Shown: positions 44,800 through 57,638, counted from the first letter of the stretch. The stretch: DNA of 64,000 nt from Penium margaritaceum (GCA_023375785.1 SZWC01001512.1:89455-153454), one strand, 5' to 3'. Program-made: numbers and translations. The notes: generated by a model from the sequence alone, not told the origin.

Positions 44800-45950
44800 C
44801 CTCCTACTACCATGGCTTGACCTGGTATCGCTAGTTCCATACAATCCAGCTTTGCTAATGCGACGCCACAAACTGACCCTGATGCCGCTCCTCAGCAACA
44901 GGTTGACGACATGCGGACACTCTTAGCCACCGTACAGGCCGCCCAAACTGCCACAGTCCAGCTGCCTCTTTGTGGTCAGCCTGGTCCCACTGTCTCTTCC
45001 ACGGCCCAGACAATAGCCCAGTAGCACCAATAACAGCAATACCAGTCTATCTCCAGTGTCATAGGGTCCCCAGGCAGTGTAGCCAATACTCAACGCAGGC
45101 GAAAGGATTTCGAGACACCGCAACCCCACCTTGAGGTTGAGGAGTTTACGTCCTGAGAATTACTGTTTTGCCTATGGGCTCTGGGTGAGGGACTCTGGCC
45201 CAACTATATCCTGAAGTATAACTCTTCCATCCCCGAGCAGTTGCTCGACACATGCCATGCAGCTAGGACCCTTATCTTCGCCACGCCGGAGAGTGACTGT
45301 GCTGACCTCAAGCCCTTTATTAGTGATCCTAGCACCAACTTTGACCCTTGTGAGGCCTGGAATATCCTCACACGTGCCTACTGCCCTTCTAGCCAAGCCG
45401 TTGTCAGTCGCCTCTTGAGGAGTTGTAGTGACCTGAAGATGGGTGCCTCAAAGCCATCCCCGTCTATTGGCGCCGCGCAGGATCTTCTCCGTCTTCTCGT
45501 CAAGGCTGGCCCGCCCTTGCTCTCTGCTCCTCCCACCATCAAGAACAGCTCAACTCCCAACTACGCAAAGATCCTCGTCGAACTTTACCTCATGATCTTG
45601 GAGGCCATGGCGTCTAAGGGCATTTTGATGTCCTAGTTCTATTTCCGGTTCTTGGGTTGGGAGGAGGTGATTTATGACACTTGTTGGTAGAGTGGAGATA
45701 CAGAGGCATTAGCAACAATCAGTTCTCCCTCTCCAATGCCTCCGTTGAATGGGACCCCTGGTGCAGGTTGAGCCACGTGTGGTGGTGGCCGCGGTAAGGG
45801 GGAATGTGGGAAAAAAAGGAAAGAGAAAGACTCAACAGCTGTCGGACAGAAGTTCCTGCTGTAGCAGCTCTCTTCTCAGCCACACTTGTGGCCAGCCGGG
45901 TCATAGCTCATACACATGCCCACTACCCAATGACAAGTCTCGTGTCTTCA
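44800..45950 (+). pseudogene. gag: gag of element E
   Basis: Capsid region at about 45090-45640 (RRKDFETPQPHLEVEEF, LWALGEGLWPNYILKYN). A basic stretch (GKKGKRKTQ) and a knuckle-like HTCGQPGHSSYTCP follow near 45880-45925. It matches the layout of D gag. It is broken. Confidence 0.75.
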
Positions 45951-46149
45951 GCGCCATGTGTCGCGAGCGTGAGCGGCACTTTGGTACCGTTGCAACTACT
46001 ACCGCCTATACTACAACCTCTCTTGTTGGCGTTTCCTCCATTTCATCAGTAGCAGTCTCTTCCACCGGCACTGCAGCAGTCATGCCTATATCCCCCACTT
46101 CGTTCATACCTTTTCTTGGACCTGTTGCTCCATGGACTCTGTATCCAAC

Positions 46150-49100
46150 ATGGTCACCTCTAGCTTCGAGGCTTAGCTATACCTCAGCTCCTCCATCCAC
46201 CATGACCACGCTACACTATCTGTAGACTCCTGGGTCCTCTGCTCGCGAGCACCAGCTGGATCAGTTCATTCCGTACAGCCTCGGCATCCCTTCTTGGAGT
46301 CCCACGGAAGTATGACTTGTATATGTGCTGGTCAAGAGGTCACAGACAGTTGTAAGACTGAGATTCCTCTCCATAACGACCCCCTTCTGGATGACCATTG
46401 TGTGCCTACTCCCCTCTTGGATGATGTTGCCTAGCTTCATGATTGGTAGACACACTTTGCGTCGCAGTCTCATGCGCAACGAACGTTGTCCATGTCATGT
46501 TTGGTCGCAAAGTACAACGTTACTGCATCTGCGCGTGACCTAGATGGCATTTGGATCATCGACACTGGCACTATGCATCACATGACGTCTTGTCATCTGG
46601 CGTTCCATATTCTTGGTCCAATTGGCAATGTCCAGAGGTTTTGGACTGGATCCGGATAGGTGCTTCTTGTTCGTGGTGTTGGCGTTATTCATTTTTGGGG
46701 TCCATCTTGCAACGTCTATTTCACTGATGTGCTGTATGAGCCTGGCCTTGAGCTGAGCCTTCTGTCTATCTTTGCTCTTGACTGCATGAGCATGGGTGTC
46801 TTTTACTCCCGTGGCATCGGCACAGTCACTCTTCGTCCGTCTGGTCATGTGATGTTGCGTGCAGAGTCTCGTGCTGACTTGTGGTACGTCACTCATCTAT
46901 CTTCTTTTTCCTCGCCCCTGTCTACGGACGGGGCGCATGTCTTTGTCACAAGCACTCTAGCCCCGCAACATACTCACCTCCTCCATCGTCACTTGCACCA
47001 CATACACAACTTTACTGTTCATAGCATTTTCACGCAGCTTACCCTTGGCCTTCATCCAGCTACCTTTCAATTACTTTGAAAAACTGAATACATCCACTAC
47101 GCTCAGGGCAAGATGCACACGTCATCTTATCCTGTTTCCTCTTTGCGTGCCTTACACCCGCCTGAGCTAGTCCATTCAGACCTCATGGACCCTTGCCTGT
47201 CGAGTCTTTTAAGGAGAGTGGTCGATCCGTTCTAACCCACACTGCAGACTACTCTCATTTTATATGGGTGTCTTGCCTTCGGCAAAATAGCGACTCAACC
47301 GTAGCAATTTGTGATTGGCTCTTTGTTGTATAGCACAAGTTTCTTCGTCCCCTTTTTTTGCAAGGTTATGACCTTGGTGGTCAGTTTATGGGAGAGGCGG
47401 ATGCTTTTCTCAAGAGTTGTGGCGTCACACATGAGACGCATGCGCCTTACACTATGGAGAAGAACGGAGTCTCTGAGTGCTAGAACCGCACAGTGGCTGG
47501 TGCAGTTTGCACTGTGCGCATTGAGTGTGGTTTATCCAGCGGCTTCTTCTTTGAGGCCATATCGTACATGAGCCGGGTTTGGAAGATAGCTCCCCACGGT
47601 ACCCTGCCCTGTCTTGTGAATCCCTACCAGGCTTGGTGTGGACAGCGTGCAGATCTTCATCCTACAAGCGTCTGGGATTGCATCACCAACATTTGGCTCG
47701 TGAAGGACCAGCAGGACGGCAAGCTGGCTCTCCGTCGTCGCCTCTTTACCGTTCTCGGGATGTCTTGTCAGTCAAAGGCTTGGAGGTTTTGGGACCCTGT
47801 CCGACATCGCATCATCGAGTCGCATGACGCTCTGCTCTTTGAGGAGATTTTCTCACACAATCTCCCTTTAGTACATGTCGGGCCCCTCCTAGGCCTGTTG
47901 CCGCCATCACATGGGGGACATTTGGCACCAGTGCATGATGTTGCTCCTTGTCCATCGGTGTCCAGGGTCCTTTGTTGCACTAAGTCACCTACGCCTCCAC
48001 ACACACTAGAGACTTTTACCACACTAGAGCCTCCATCTGCGTCTGTTCCTCGCAGTGCTCACCACGCAACTGAGTCCACTTCTTCGGCCGCTGACTCCAC
48101 TGACCAGGCGATTGTGTCTACTTCTTCGGTTGTGAAATCCTCTAACCAGTCAACCCATTCAATCCCTCCCACCATTGCCTCAGTTGACCAGTCGAGGAGT
48201 CTTCCTACGTCAGTCACTCCAGTGGAGCGACCCGTTGTATCCTTTCCTCCTCGACCCCGGCACAATCACTCCTCCGGTGCTGGTCTGATATACTCACACA
48301 ATCCTGGTGGTCGTCTTTGTCCCTGCATCCTAGTGCCTCCATCAGGCATGCGTCCTGCCATTGTTCGACCGCCCCTGGCCAATAACCTCTATCCCACACC
48401 CCTTTTTCACACAATGGTGAGTTGGGATCACAGACAAGGCCTTGGGTCTGATTGCCTTTGCCGTTGTCATAATGGACCTTCACCCTGGATTTGCACAAGG
48501 ATCTTCTTTGATTTCTCAGGAGCATGGATGTGTTGTCTCTCTATCTCATTGTCGCGCTCTCCAACTTGCCTTGGCAGCGCTTGCTTGCTGGCAGTCAGGC
48601 TATCTTTGCAGGCAACCGATCCACAGAGCCTCCATGAGACCAGGGCCGCACCTGACACTACCCAGTGGGAAAGCTGCTTGGAGCAACTGGCTTTCATTGA
48701 TGAGCATTTTGTGTACAAGCTGGTTGACATGTCCCCAAGCCGTAAAGCCATTCGGACAAAATGGGCTTTGCGTCGCAAGTGGAAGCCGGATGGCACGCTA
48801 GACAAGTACAGGTCTGGCTTACCACCAAAGGCTTTGCATAGGTACTAGGAGTGGAATTTGACCAAGTATTTGTGAAGGTTGGCCGTTTCACCACCAGTGA
48901 CGCACTCTTTGGCATGGTTGCACAGCACAAGTGGGAGCTCCCCCAGATGGACATGAGCAATGCCTTCTTGCATGGCACACTCGATGGGGAGGAGTTGTAC
49001 ATGGTCCAGTCCCCAAGTTGAGGATGGCACTTGTCGTTTCTAGTGATTACGGAAGGCCCTCTATGGGCTCAAGCAGTCACTCAGGTGCTGGAACGTAGAG

Positions 49101-50122
49101 ATTAGTCACACCATATTGAAGGGTGGCTTGATGCGTAGCGTCACATATCCAACTCTCTTCTTCACCCAAGTGGACACCACCCTTGTCATCAGGTTTGTTT
49201 TTGTGCACGATCTGCTCATTGCATCCCTTGACCTCGCTGACGTCCAGCGTGTGAAGAATCTATTGTATTCTACATACAAGATGAAAGATCTTGGACCTGC
49301 ACAGGTGCTTTTGGGCATGGAGATCGAGCACAACCATGCCCATGGCATTCTTTGTGTGCATCAGGCAGCGTACATTCTGACATTGGCTCACAGCTTTGCC
49401 GACCTTCTACCCACCGTCTACAGTGCGTCCACTCCCATAACCCCAGACGGCAAGATCAAGCTAAAAGATCCGAATGTTGACACAATGGGTGTGAGTGTGA
49501 ATGTGACTACTTTTCGTGTCATTGGGTCGGTCATGTTCCTTGCCACTACCACCCGACCGGACATGGCCTTTTCGGTGAACCTACTGACTCAGTTCTCTCA
49601 AGTCTTGCATTAGCTGCACCTAGTTCTAGTGATTCGTGTGGTGCGATACATTGTCTCCCCCCCCATGTCATGGATTGATGTTCCTCCACAAGCCGTTCGT
49701 GGTCGCCGAATGCTACACGAATAAAGACTGGACTAGGAGCGTAGATGGAAAGAGCCCCACTGGATGGATCTTCCTTGTTGGTGGCACAACTCTCTTGTTG
49801 CATAGTAGGAAACAAGGGTGCATTATATGCAATTCTTTAGAGGCAGAGTAAGGGCATTGGGTGATGGCACATGTGAGGGTGTGTGGCTCTGTCGTCTACT
49901 ATGTGAGTTTCGTCAGCATGCATCGTCCATCACACAACATTATGACAATGAGAGTGTCATCGCTATTGCAGAAAATGATGGCACTCATCACACATGCACA
50001 AAACACATCAATGTGGAGTATCACTACGTGCACACATTGTTGCATGAGGGCAGCATCCGAATTGTGTGGGTTAGGATCATGCGAGAGCTGGCTGAATTTT
50101 TTACCAAGACCATCAAGTGATC
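46150..50122 (+). pseudogene. pol: pol of element E (protease, integrase, RT, RNase H)
   Basis: The protease motif region GIWIIDTGTMHHMT is at about 46540-46590. The pre-integrase zinc region is at about 46970-47140 and the integrase core at about 47160-47620. GKLALRRRLFTVLGMSCQSKAWRF (near 47720-47790) marks the integrase C-terminal part. A Ser/Thr-rich linker spans about 47870-48280. The RT is at about 48690-49600 (QMDMSNAFLHG, YKMKDLGPAQVLLGMEIEHN) and RNase H at about 49700-50120 (YDNESVIAIAENDG, ELAEFFTKTIK). It is heavily broken. Confidence 0.83.
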
Positions 50123-50354
50123 ATCTTTCAAAAGAGTTGTTAGTTTGATTGGTCTACATATGTGAGTGTATTGCCTTGTATCTATGAGCTCCCTTACCCT
50201 GTGCTACTTCGTGCATGCCGTCACTCTTTGTGTGCTCATCCTCACATTTGTGTGGACTTGTTGAATTATGGGAAAATGAGAGCATGGGGGAGCATGAATT
50301 ATGTCGTGCACTATCGATGGACTACCTATGCATGTGTGTGTACACTCTTGGGTC

Positions 50355-50363
50355 ATAGGGGAG
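50355..50363 (+). other. Polypurine tract of element E
   Basis: ATAGGGGAG directly before the 3' LTR. Confidence 0.75.
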
Positions 50364-51109
50364 TGTTGTGATGTGGAAATGAACTGTCTCATTTATATGT
50401 GTTGTGACCTCTCGGCTGGTAAACATGCTCGTGCAGACAACTGACTCGATGGGCGTTGACAATGGCAAGTGCTGAGCGATGGAGGGGATGTCGCATTGTT
50501 GTGAGAGGCTTGGCTTCCTTCTCCTTGTGTGGAGTCTCATACTTGGTAGCAGTGCATGTTCAGGTCCATCAGCAGCACTCACCATCACTCATGTCGTTGA
50601 CAGTCATAGGCGGTTGCTCTGAGTAGCATAGGGTTTGCACAGCCATAACTCTCGTGTGTGATTTTTTTGGCTGGTTCTGAATGCACGACTGTGTTTGCAA
50701 TGTGCATGTTTTGGTATGGTCCAGTTTCCTGGAAAAAACAGACGACGCCCGGGTTTGGGGCTGTCGGACCTATTGCAAGGCACACCAAGAACCTCACGAG
50801 CTGAGTAACAAGCCTCACAAACATGAGGGCCTAGGTTAGTGTTGGAGGGGTCTCTCACCAAACCTCATTCTTGCTGTCAATTTAGTAATTGCTTCCTTCG
50901 AGCTACAATTCTAGCGTTGACTCTGGCGCATGCACTTTGGAGAGACAAACCAGAACTCGCACACTTAGGCTGTAGTGCATCAGACAAAGGGGGCAGCATA
51001 ACCGTTGATGCTTTGCATTGGCGGTAACGGCAAGCAATGAGTATGGGTTCTCACATGTTGCAGTAAAATATTGATTGTCTCAACCTACGAACTAGATAGG
51101 TTCCCTTTT
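50364..51109 (+). repeat. 3' LTR of element E
   Basis: Starts TGTTGTGATG and ends GGTTCCCTTTT. The following TGTGCCAGAGACATAGTG resembles a decayed PBS region, which may mean that a second internal domain once followed. Confidence 0.8.
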
Positions 51110-52550
51110 TGTGCCAGAGACATAGTGACATAAGACCGCATTACAAACTCACCAAACTCAAAAAGGTGACTAACAATGGAGAGATCCTGCTATCAACTGC
51201 TTCATCATAGGAGAGATGTGGCGATGCCACAATGTAGTTGTGTGAATCGTCGATGCCATGACACGAGGAAAAGAGGCATTGACAGTATTTGTTCCTTTCC
51301 CATGCCTGTAACGAGCTCAGAGAAAATTGCGCGCTTACTTATGAGCAGTACTTTTTTTTGTGTTTCTTGTTTCTTTTCTGAGAGTGGGTACCCAGCACAA
51401 TAAATGCTGCCGTATTTTTGTCCATCAGTGCACTTTGCAAGTTTTCTGGTTCTTTGCAAGGTGGTTCCCATCTTGGCTCCCTTGAGGGCCTGACGGGATT
51501 GTGAGGCCGCTACACTCCCACTCTTTCTCTTACTTGTAGTCTCATACCAACACTGTTGCTAGTGATTCATTCTTTTCCATGCCTACTACTCACTTTTGTG
51601 AATTGTTTGCAGCGTATCTTCACCTTTGCCCTCTCTTGTATCAGACCTTTTGTCTCGCCATGAGAAGGTTCCAGGACAAGAAATTGGCGGAAGTTTTTGG
51701 CACCACACAAGGACCCTACTATCCCACACAACCTAGGGCCACCGACCACTCACCTGCAACCTCCAACCTCTCACATGCGGAAAACACCTCGTGTTGTCCC
51801 ATCTTGCTTGCTGCTCCACTTGTACTTTTGGTATTCATAACAACAACAAGCCAAGCAACCGCCACGCATCAACTGGACGACATCCGCATGAGTGTCAGCA
51901 GCACAAATGTTTTCTTAGCTCCCATCATCCTTGAAAATGTTCTCATAGTGGACGACCAGCCACTAGAATGGCAGGAGGGAAGGAGCAGTTGCAAGCTAGA
52001 AACACCAACAAGTTACATACGGCTTGTGCAGCCAGGTCACAATGGACAAACATCCACTCAACAACAAAGAAGCAACACACCCGGCATCAGTCAAATAACC
52101 AGTTTGGTGAGCAGTTGTCAAAGACCGGTTACAACAGCAAAAACTAGTCCATGACAAAGGAACATTCCATCAATAGCTAGTCACCGTTTTTTTAATATGA
52201 TGTGTTGAACACCAAGAAACGACCTCCAGTAGGGACCGAAAGACCGTAGTCACTGATCTGTTGTCGCCCTACTTAGGGACGGTCTAGAAATGACGAAGGC
52301 CTGGGTATTACATCGGTCGTTATGCCAACTAGCACAAAACAATTAGCAAAATTAGTCGTTCCCAACAGTAATAGCAGTACTCATCACAACTCTATGGAAC
52401 TCTCAATCGGTAACCATGTACAGTATTAACAAGAACATCATCAAGTCATACACCCGCTTCTACTCTTTTTTGTAGCCACATAGGCACAACTATAGAAGAA
52501 GGCGCCATTGTAAAATGTAGATCATCATTCCATCCCTCACACTCACCACA
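51110..52550. other. 1.4 kb without a recognised gene
   Basis: It may be the decayed leader of the gag remnant that follows. It contains one 191-codon plus-strand frame (51579-52154, MPTTHFCELF start) with a hydrophobic stretch near residues 75-90 (LLAAPLVLLVFITTT) and a Gln/Ser/Thr-rich C-terminus. I do not recognise a family. Codon and base composition do not stand out from the surroundings, so chance is the default reading. Confidence 0.35.
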
Positions 52551-53420
52551 GTGCCGGTAGCTACCTTTGTTGCTGCAAATGCCACCACAACTGCAACCAC
52601 TGTCATAACTGCACTCGTAGCCTGTGCCACTAACATGCTATGTCATACTCCAGCTAACCCTGTTGGTGCCTATGACCTGATTTGGCATCTCACAAATCTC
52701 AGAGGCCATGTTGTTTATAGTTTGCCCACTATGCAGTTCAATGAGATTCCAATGCAAGCTAACAAGACTATAGATGCCTATAAGGAATTTTGTCTCCATT
52801 TGTGTAATCCTGGCACATATACAAACAGAAAACTCCAGACTTTCCTCTCCATCGTCAATAACCTCCTTTCAAAACCTTACGAGATATCTTCCAAAGTTAA
52901 AGCATCTGAGTTTGAGCACCTTGCAGATAACATAGTTCCACAAAAAGCGTCCCAAGCCATCGGCACCCTATGGGAGTTCACCTTTTTGTGGCACATAGTC
53001 GTTGAGTACTTTGCATAAGAAGTAGGTGTACCGTGGGGTGGTTCTAGGTAGCACAACAGCATCACCCATCTCTCCACCCTCCTCCTCTTCCACCTCCTCT
53101 TACTCCATGCCTACCACGTCCTTGGTAACTTATGGTTCAGGGGGCAAGGGAGGGGCCATGGCAAAGGTGGAAAAGGCAAAGATAAGCGTTCTTTAGTGCA
53201 CTCATCTTCCTTTCCCCCATGGTCAATGATTTTTTGGAATTGTGGTACGAATAGATTTTTTCTCATAAATTTTCAAAATGCCCTCAATGATTCTTGTTTG
53301 GCCTCCCCCATGCACTCGCATTGGGCCCAAAACACAAAAAACATCATGCTTGTACCGATTATCATATCCTCACCTCCTCATGCCTCCTCTTTCTGCCATT
53401 TTTGGTCACTACCAATCGAA
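52551..53420 (+). pseudogene. gag: Copia gag remnant (element I, B-like)
   Basis: The plus-strand peptide at 52551-53018 aligns with the capsid of B: NPVGAYDLIWHL against DPVGAYAMLRHR, MQFNEIPMQAN against VQFNTLLMRSD, and AIGTLWEF against RVGALWNF. A Gly/Lys-rich stretch and a knuckle-like IFWNCGTNRFF follow near 53120-53260, as in B. No LTR, PBS or pol belonging to it was found. It is broken and much older than B. Confidence 0.72.
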
Positions 53421-54340
53421 CAATTGCTTAATCCACTATAGTTGTACGTGATTCCCTCACTACCTGTGGCGTTGGTCTCCTTCCCATGGGGTTCTACCTC
53501 ATTCAATTCTACCCTCTTGGTCATACATGCTGCTTTCATCGCTATTACCTCGTGGAGGGGCTAATTAGTCTTCTAGCATGATGATCACATCTTAGTCTCG
53601 TAAGGATGAGTGTCACTACAGATGTCTTCATGACGAGGGAGGTCAAAGTGTTGTCGGCGGGTGTGGGTCACTGGAACCCTTTATGAAAGTTTTTTCCATG
53701 TGTCTGGGGAGTCCTACCTGTTGATGATGTATAGGGGATTGAGAATTTGCAGTGTAGTACCCACAAAAGCCATGCCAAAGCCTTACAATGGGGTGGAAAA
53801 AGTCTCATGGAATTCCATGACTATTTGACCACAACATGACTAGTTCAAGAATCATTTCAAATAGATACAAGGCTTTGGCTTGAGGAGACTTGTCTCCTTG
53901 AAAAATGACACACATACCATATTGGTAAGTCAACTAGAGTGTTTTGTGAATTATAACATAGGTTTTTCTACATTTGTCCAACATTCAACATCAGTGGAAG
54001 TATCGTCGAGTCAACAAACCATGAGTGATGATACTTGAAGTTTTGTTCGGTGTCATCTTTTTTTTTGCTGCGTGCTATTCATCGAGTGGTTGACACCTTT
54101 GCTATGGAAGTGATGTACGGAAATGACTTACAACCAAGTTTTTCGTGTTGGTTTACACTAGGTTAGTCTACGTAGTCCTTTTGCGTCAAATAATTGATCA
54201 TTGCAAGCACTTGGCATAGTGTGGTGATAGAAATAACAAGATCATGTCACACACCTGAATTTGATCTATTCTTCGTAAAGAAGTCTAGGTTGATGTTGAC
54301 ATAGGACAAGTATATCTCTTAAATCTGCCTCCTCTAAAAG
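53421..54340. other. 0.9 kb without recognised features
   Basis: No long frame, repeat or domain seen. It is probably decayed retroelement DNA between the copia gag remnant and the Ty3 piece. Confidence 0.4.
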
Positions 54341-54344
54341 ACAT

Positions 54345-55500
54345 AATAAAACTGGAAAAATGCGGATGTGCGTTGATTACCGAGCGTTGAACGACATGGA
54401 GATCAAGAACAACTACCCTCTACCTCGAGCAGAAGAGCTTTTTGACCAACTGCATGGAGCAAGATTTTTTAGAAAAATGGAGCGGCTACTACCAAGTTTG
54501 CATCGTCGATAGGGATGTTCCTAAAATTCCCTTATAATCATGTTATGAGCACTTTGAGTTCACATTTATGCCGTTTGGACTTACAAACACCCCCACAACG
54601 TTCATGGCAGCGATGAACATTTTTCCTCCATACCTCGTCAATTTTGCCATGGTATACCTTAATGACACCTTCGTGTACAGCCAAGTCCCAGAGGATCAGC
54701 GACGAAATCTCCGACAGGTACTCGAGGTCCTCCAGTAGGAGAAGTTCTACGGGAAGCTCTCAAAATGTGACTTTGGTCAACGATGAATCGAATTTCTTGA
54801 TCACATCATCGGCGGTGGACGGATATCCATGAACCCAAAAAGGACATCCGCGGCGGTAGATTGGTAAAATCCAAAAAAGTCCGTGACGTACAAGTTTTTA
54901 TTGGGTTTTGCAACTGTTATCAAAGGTTTGTGAAGGATCACTCTCGGGTGCCAGCGCCTCCTTCCGACGTCACCCGCAAAAAGTGCAAGTGGAATTGGGG
55001 ACAAAACGAACGAGAAGATTTTGCATTTTCATTAAAGCTCTGACCTCAATGTCGACCCTTTGATTGGCATACCGAATGGCTGACTACATCACGGCCACAT
55101 ATGCCTCTGATCGTACCATCACGACCGTCCTCCTGTAAGAGAACGGTTGAGGAGAACAGCCCATTGCGTGCATGTAGTGGAAGCATTACGGGGCGGAGCT
55201 CAACTATTCATTCATGATAAGGAAATTCTCACGGTAATCCATGCCTTCAAAACCTGGCGTTGTTATTTGAAGTGCCGCAAATACATGGTTCGGACGGATC
55301 ACCACGCCCTCAAGTATCTGAAAACGCAGCCGAGCCTCAGCCAAAGACAAACTCAATGGATGGAGTTCCTCGAGTCCAACTTTTACTACAAAGTTGAGTA
55401 TCGCCCCACCCTTCGCGTTCATTCTAGACAGCGCCCCTCTTCCAGTCAACTTGCTGATTTTGCTAGTAGAGAAAATCTTACAAGAGGATCACCTCGTAGT
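54345..55500 (+). pseudogene. pol: Ty3/gypsy RT-RNase H remnant
   Basis: Reverse transcriptase motifs of the Ty3 type are CVDYRALND (about 54368-54394), FMPFGLTNTPTTF (about 54566-54606) and a VYLND catalytic-box region near 54650. A Ty3-type RNase H follows: VRTDHHALKYLKTQPSLSQR at about 55287-55346, then WMEFLE and VEYRP. This differs from the copia RTs in the window and is the only plus-strand Ty3 sequence. No integrase or LTR is visible on its downstream side. It is broken and old. Confidence 0.85.
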
Positions 55501-55573
55501 CACTCATTAGGCACGATCTCTAGATGGTAACATTCTGCAAATTTCTGATTTGTAGCCGTAATGACTGCTTTAG

Positions 55574-57076
55574 TTAGCAGATGCAAAGTTGTCTTTTGAT
55601 GTATTCCCCTTCAAAAGCTCCATGTTTCTTCTTGAAAGCTAGATTTTTCACCAATTGATCGGATACAAAACTGTGAGATGCACCTCCATCAGGTAACGCC
55701 GGCAAAGTTTTTTGACTTTTGCAACCCCTCGGTTGTCCTTTCAGTGTTATTGTAGGCTGGTCGTCCTCATATCCCTTCGCCGTTTCCCGGCTCTTCTCCT
55801 CCTTTTTGCTTTTTTCTGCTGCTCCCCCCCCCCCCTTTTGGTTTTTCCTTGGGCAATTCCTTGCAATTTGTCCAATGTTTTTGCAGCCGGAGAGGGTCCG
55901 TAGATCCCCTTCTTGTTCGATGGCGTTGACCTCCATGGGAGTCGAGTTCTCTGAATTCTGAGATCGATGCCCGTTTCTCTAGTTTAGTTGATGTTTTGAG
56001 CGTCAGCCATAGGATTCGTTGAGCTTTTAGTTGAAACCCAGAGATTCGATGCATTCAACATTTGCAATGATCTGCAGCAAATCGTTAGTGATGTCGTAAA
56101 TTTTGAATGCTCAGCGAATATCTCGCTTTACGCTGTTATAGTGAAAAAAGAGCTCATCCTCTGTGAGGTTGCTCAAGGTGAACATTGCCACGTTGGAAAC
56201 CTACTTTAGTCGTTGCAACCGGTAGCAAACAATTGTTTTCTTGTTTAGCTTGCCGAAGCAAGGGACAAGTGCCTGGGTGAACTCACGCTTGTTAGACAGG
56301 GGACTTATTGATAATTTCAAGGCTGGGTGAAGCTGTGTGATAGATAGTATGCCTACTACCAACGATGCAGAAGCCATTGGATCAGCACCTTTGGCTACCT
56401 TCTACCGTTGGATGTCACTGGAGTCAGCCGATCAACTCAAATTCATGCTTCGTACAAACAAGGCCACAAGGTTTGTCTTCTGTTCATCCGAGTAAACCCA
56501 AACAACTGTGAAGTATACCCCCAATCTTGTTAGGAAGATCCTGACCATCGGCCCTTTAGAATCTACTGAATCAAACGGCTCCAGAAGTCTTGGACAAAAT
56601 GAGGTCTTAGGGATGTGAAGTTGATCGATGATGACTGCTTCTCACGCTTTTGCATCACGGATTTTGGTGGTGTACTACTGCCGTTCTTTGACAAGTGTCT
56701 GTTGAAATGCTTCCATCTGCGCCAACCGGCCAGTCAACTTTGCGATTTTGTCTTGTGTCATTGATGGAGTTGTATTGGTTGGTGGTGCAGGAGAAATTGG
56801 CATGTCAGGCATGCTGGACTCCAGATTGGTTGCGCTAGTCGATGTGCCAGCCATCATCCACTACCCTCCCTCGATGAGGTTGAAGGTCCTTTGTAGGGTG
56901 CCTTTGGCCATCGCTAGTGCCTTTACTGGTTACCATTGCTATCGCTGTGTACGCTCCCTCCGTGCTCCGACTTTGTCGCGAGGTCTGCGAACTTTGTGTC
57001 GGTGAAGATGTGCTTAAAGACAGGTGAGAGTCTTGAGTTGATGTCCAAATTAGTCTTCTGCCCTGCCCGAGCTTTT
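55574..57076 (-). pseudogene. gag: Ty3/gypsy gag-protease remnant
   Basis: Minus strand. A gag N-terminal region near 56675-56857 (TQDKIAKLTGRLAQMEAFQQ) is followed by a zinc-knuckle region near 55855-55895 (GCKNIGQIARNCP), a Lys/Glu-rich spacer and the protease motif region DGGASHSFVSDQLVKN at about 55655-55705. The order gag, knuckle, protease leads away from the LTR at 57093, as expected. The RT that should follow on this strand is absent; instead the opposite-strand RT-RNase H begins within about 100 bp. It is broken. Confidence 0.8.
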
Positions 57077-57090
57077 GCGCTCCGATACCA
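57077..57090 (-). other. Primer-binding site of the minus-strand Ty3 element
   Basis: Minus strand reads TGGTATCGGAGCGC, a PBS type common in plant Ty3 elements, 2 bp from the LTR. Confidence 0.75.
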
Positions 57091-57092
57091 AG

Positions 57093-57638
57093 TGTTACGT
57101 CGGCCGGGAGTGAAGTGCTCCACACTTGAGATTGGGGTTCGTCACTTTTCATGAAAGTGGGGTCAGATGGGTGCTTGTGAGAAGTGGGAAGAATACTTCG
57201 GTGTTGTGAGTGCCAAAACTTGGCAACATATACAAAAACGGCGAGTGTAAGAAAACGAGGCTTTTTCAAGCCGTTTGGGTTCTCGGCAGTTCGCACGATG
57301 CAACGCCGTGTCTTGATTTATTGGTTCAAGAAGTCCCTGGTGGGTTTGGCAGGGGGCTTCAAGATCGAATTGAGGGTCTGAGAGGCTTGTCGAAGTCACA
57401 TGAAAGAACTTTGTGTGTAGTCCCGACACGTTGAGAGTCCTCAAGAATATGTTTTAACGACTTTTGCAAGTTACCTGAAAAGTGGTTGTCATTACGCGAG
57501 GATTTTGAGGTATTCCTGGGAATTCCCTTCGAGCATGGAGAAAGTTCTTGTGACAAATTTGTGATGTATGGCAAAAGCGACGGAGCCCAAATAAGGCCGC
57601 GTCTGGGTCTGGGCCCGGTGTGTGCCATCTGCATAACA
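57093..57638 (-). repeat. 5' LTR of the minus-strand Ty3 element
   Basis: 546 bp bounded by TGTTA and TAACA, the short inverted termini expected of an LTR. The inner end lies next to the PBS. Just outside the outer end the minus strand reads GATAGGAGGG, which looks like a polypurine tract. No second LTR copy is in the window, so the length rests on these boundaries only. Confidence 0.68.

Larger units (their letters stand above)
42204..51109 (+). mobile_element. Element E: old Ty1/copia LTR retrotransposon of the D group
   Basis: It has a 5' LTR (42204-43001), PBS, a leader with an extra 0.7 kb insert, gag, pol, PPT and 3' LTR (50364-51109). The LTRs, gag and pol are most like those of D. 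The two LTRs are clearly diverged and differ in length (798 and 746 bp). I found no convincing TSD. It is broken, with around fifteen breaks, and is one of the oldest copies here. Confidence 0.87.

Noticed and set aside
55087-55140. Possible host exon upstream of the RNase H peptide
   Set aside because: The sequence is colinear with the Ty3 RT-RNase H connection and needs no host gene.
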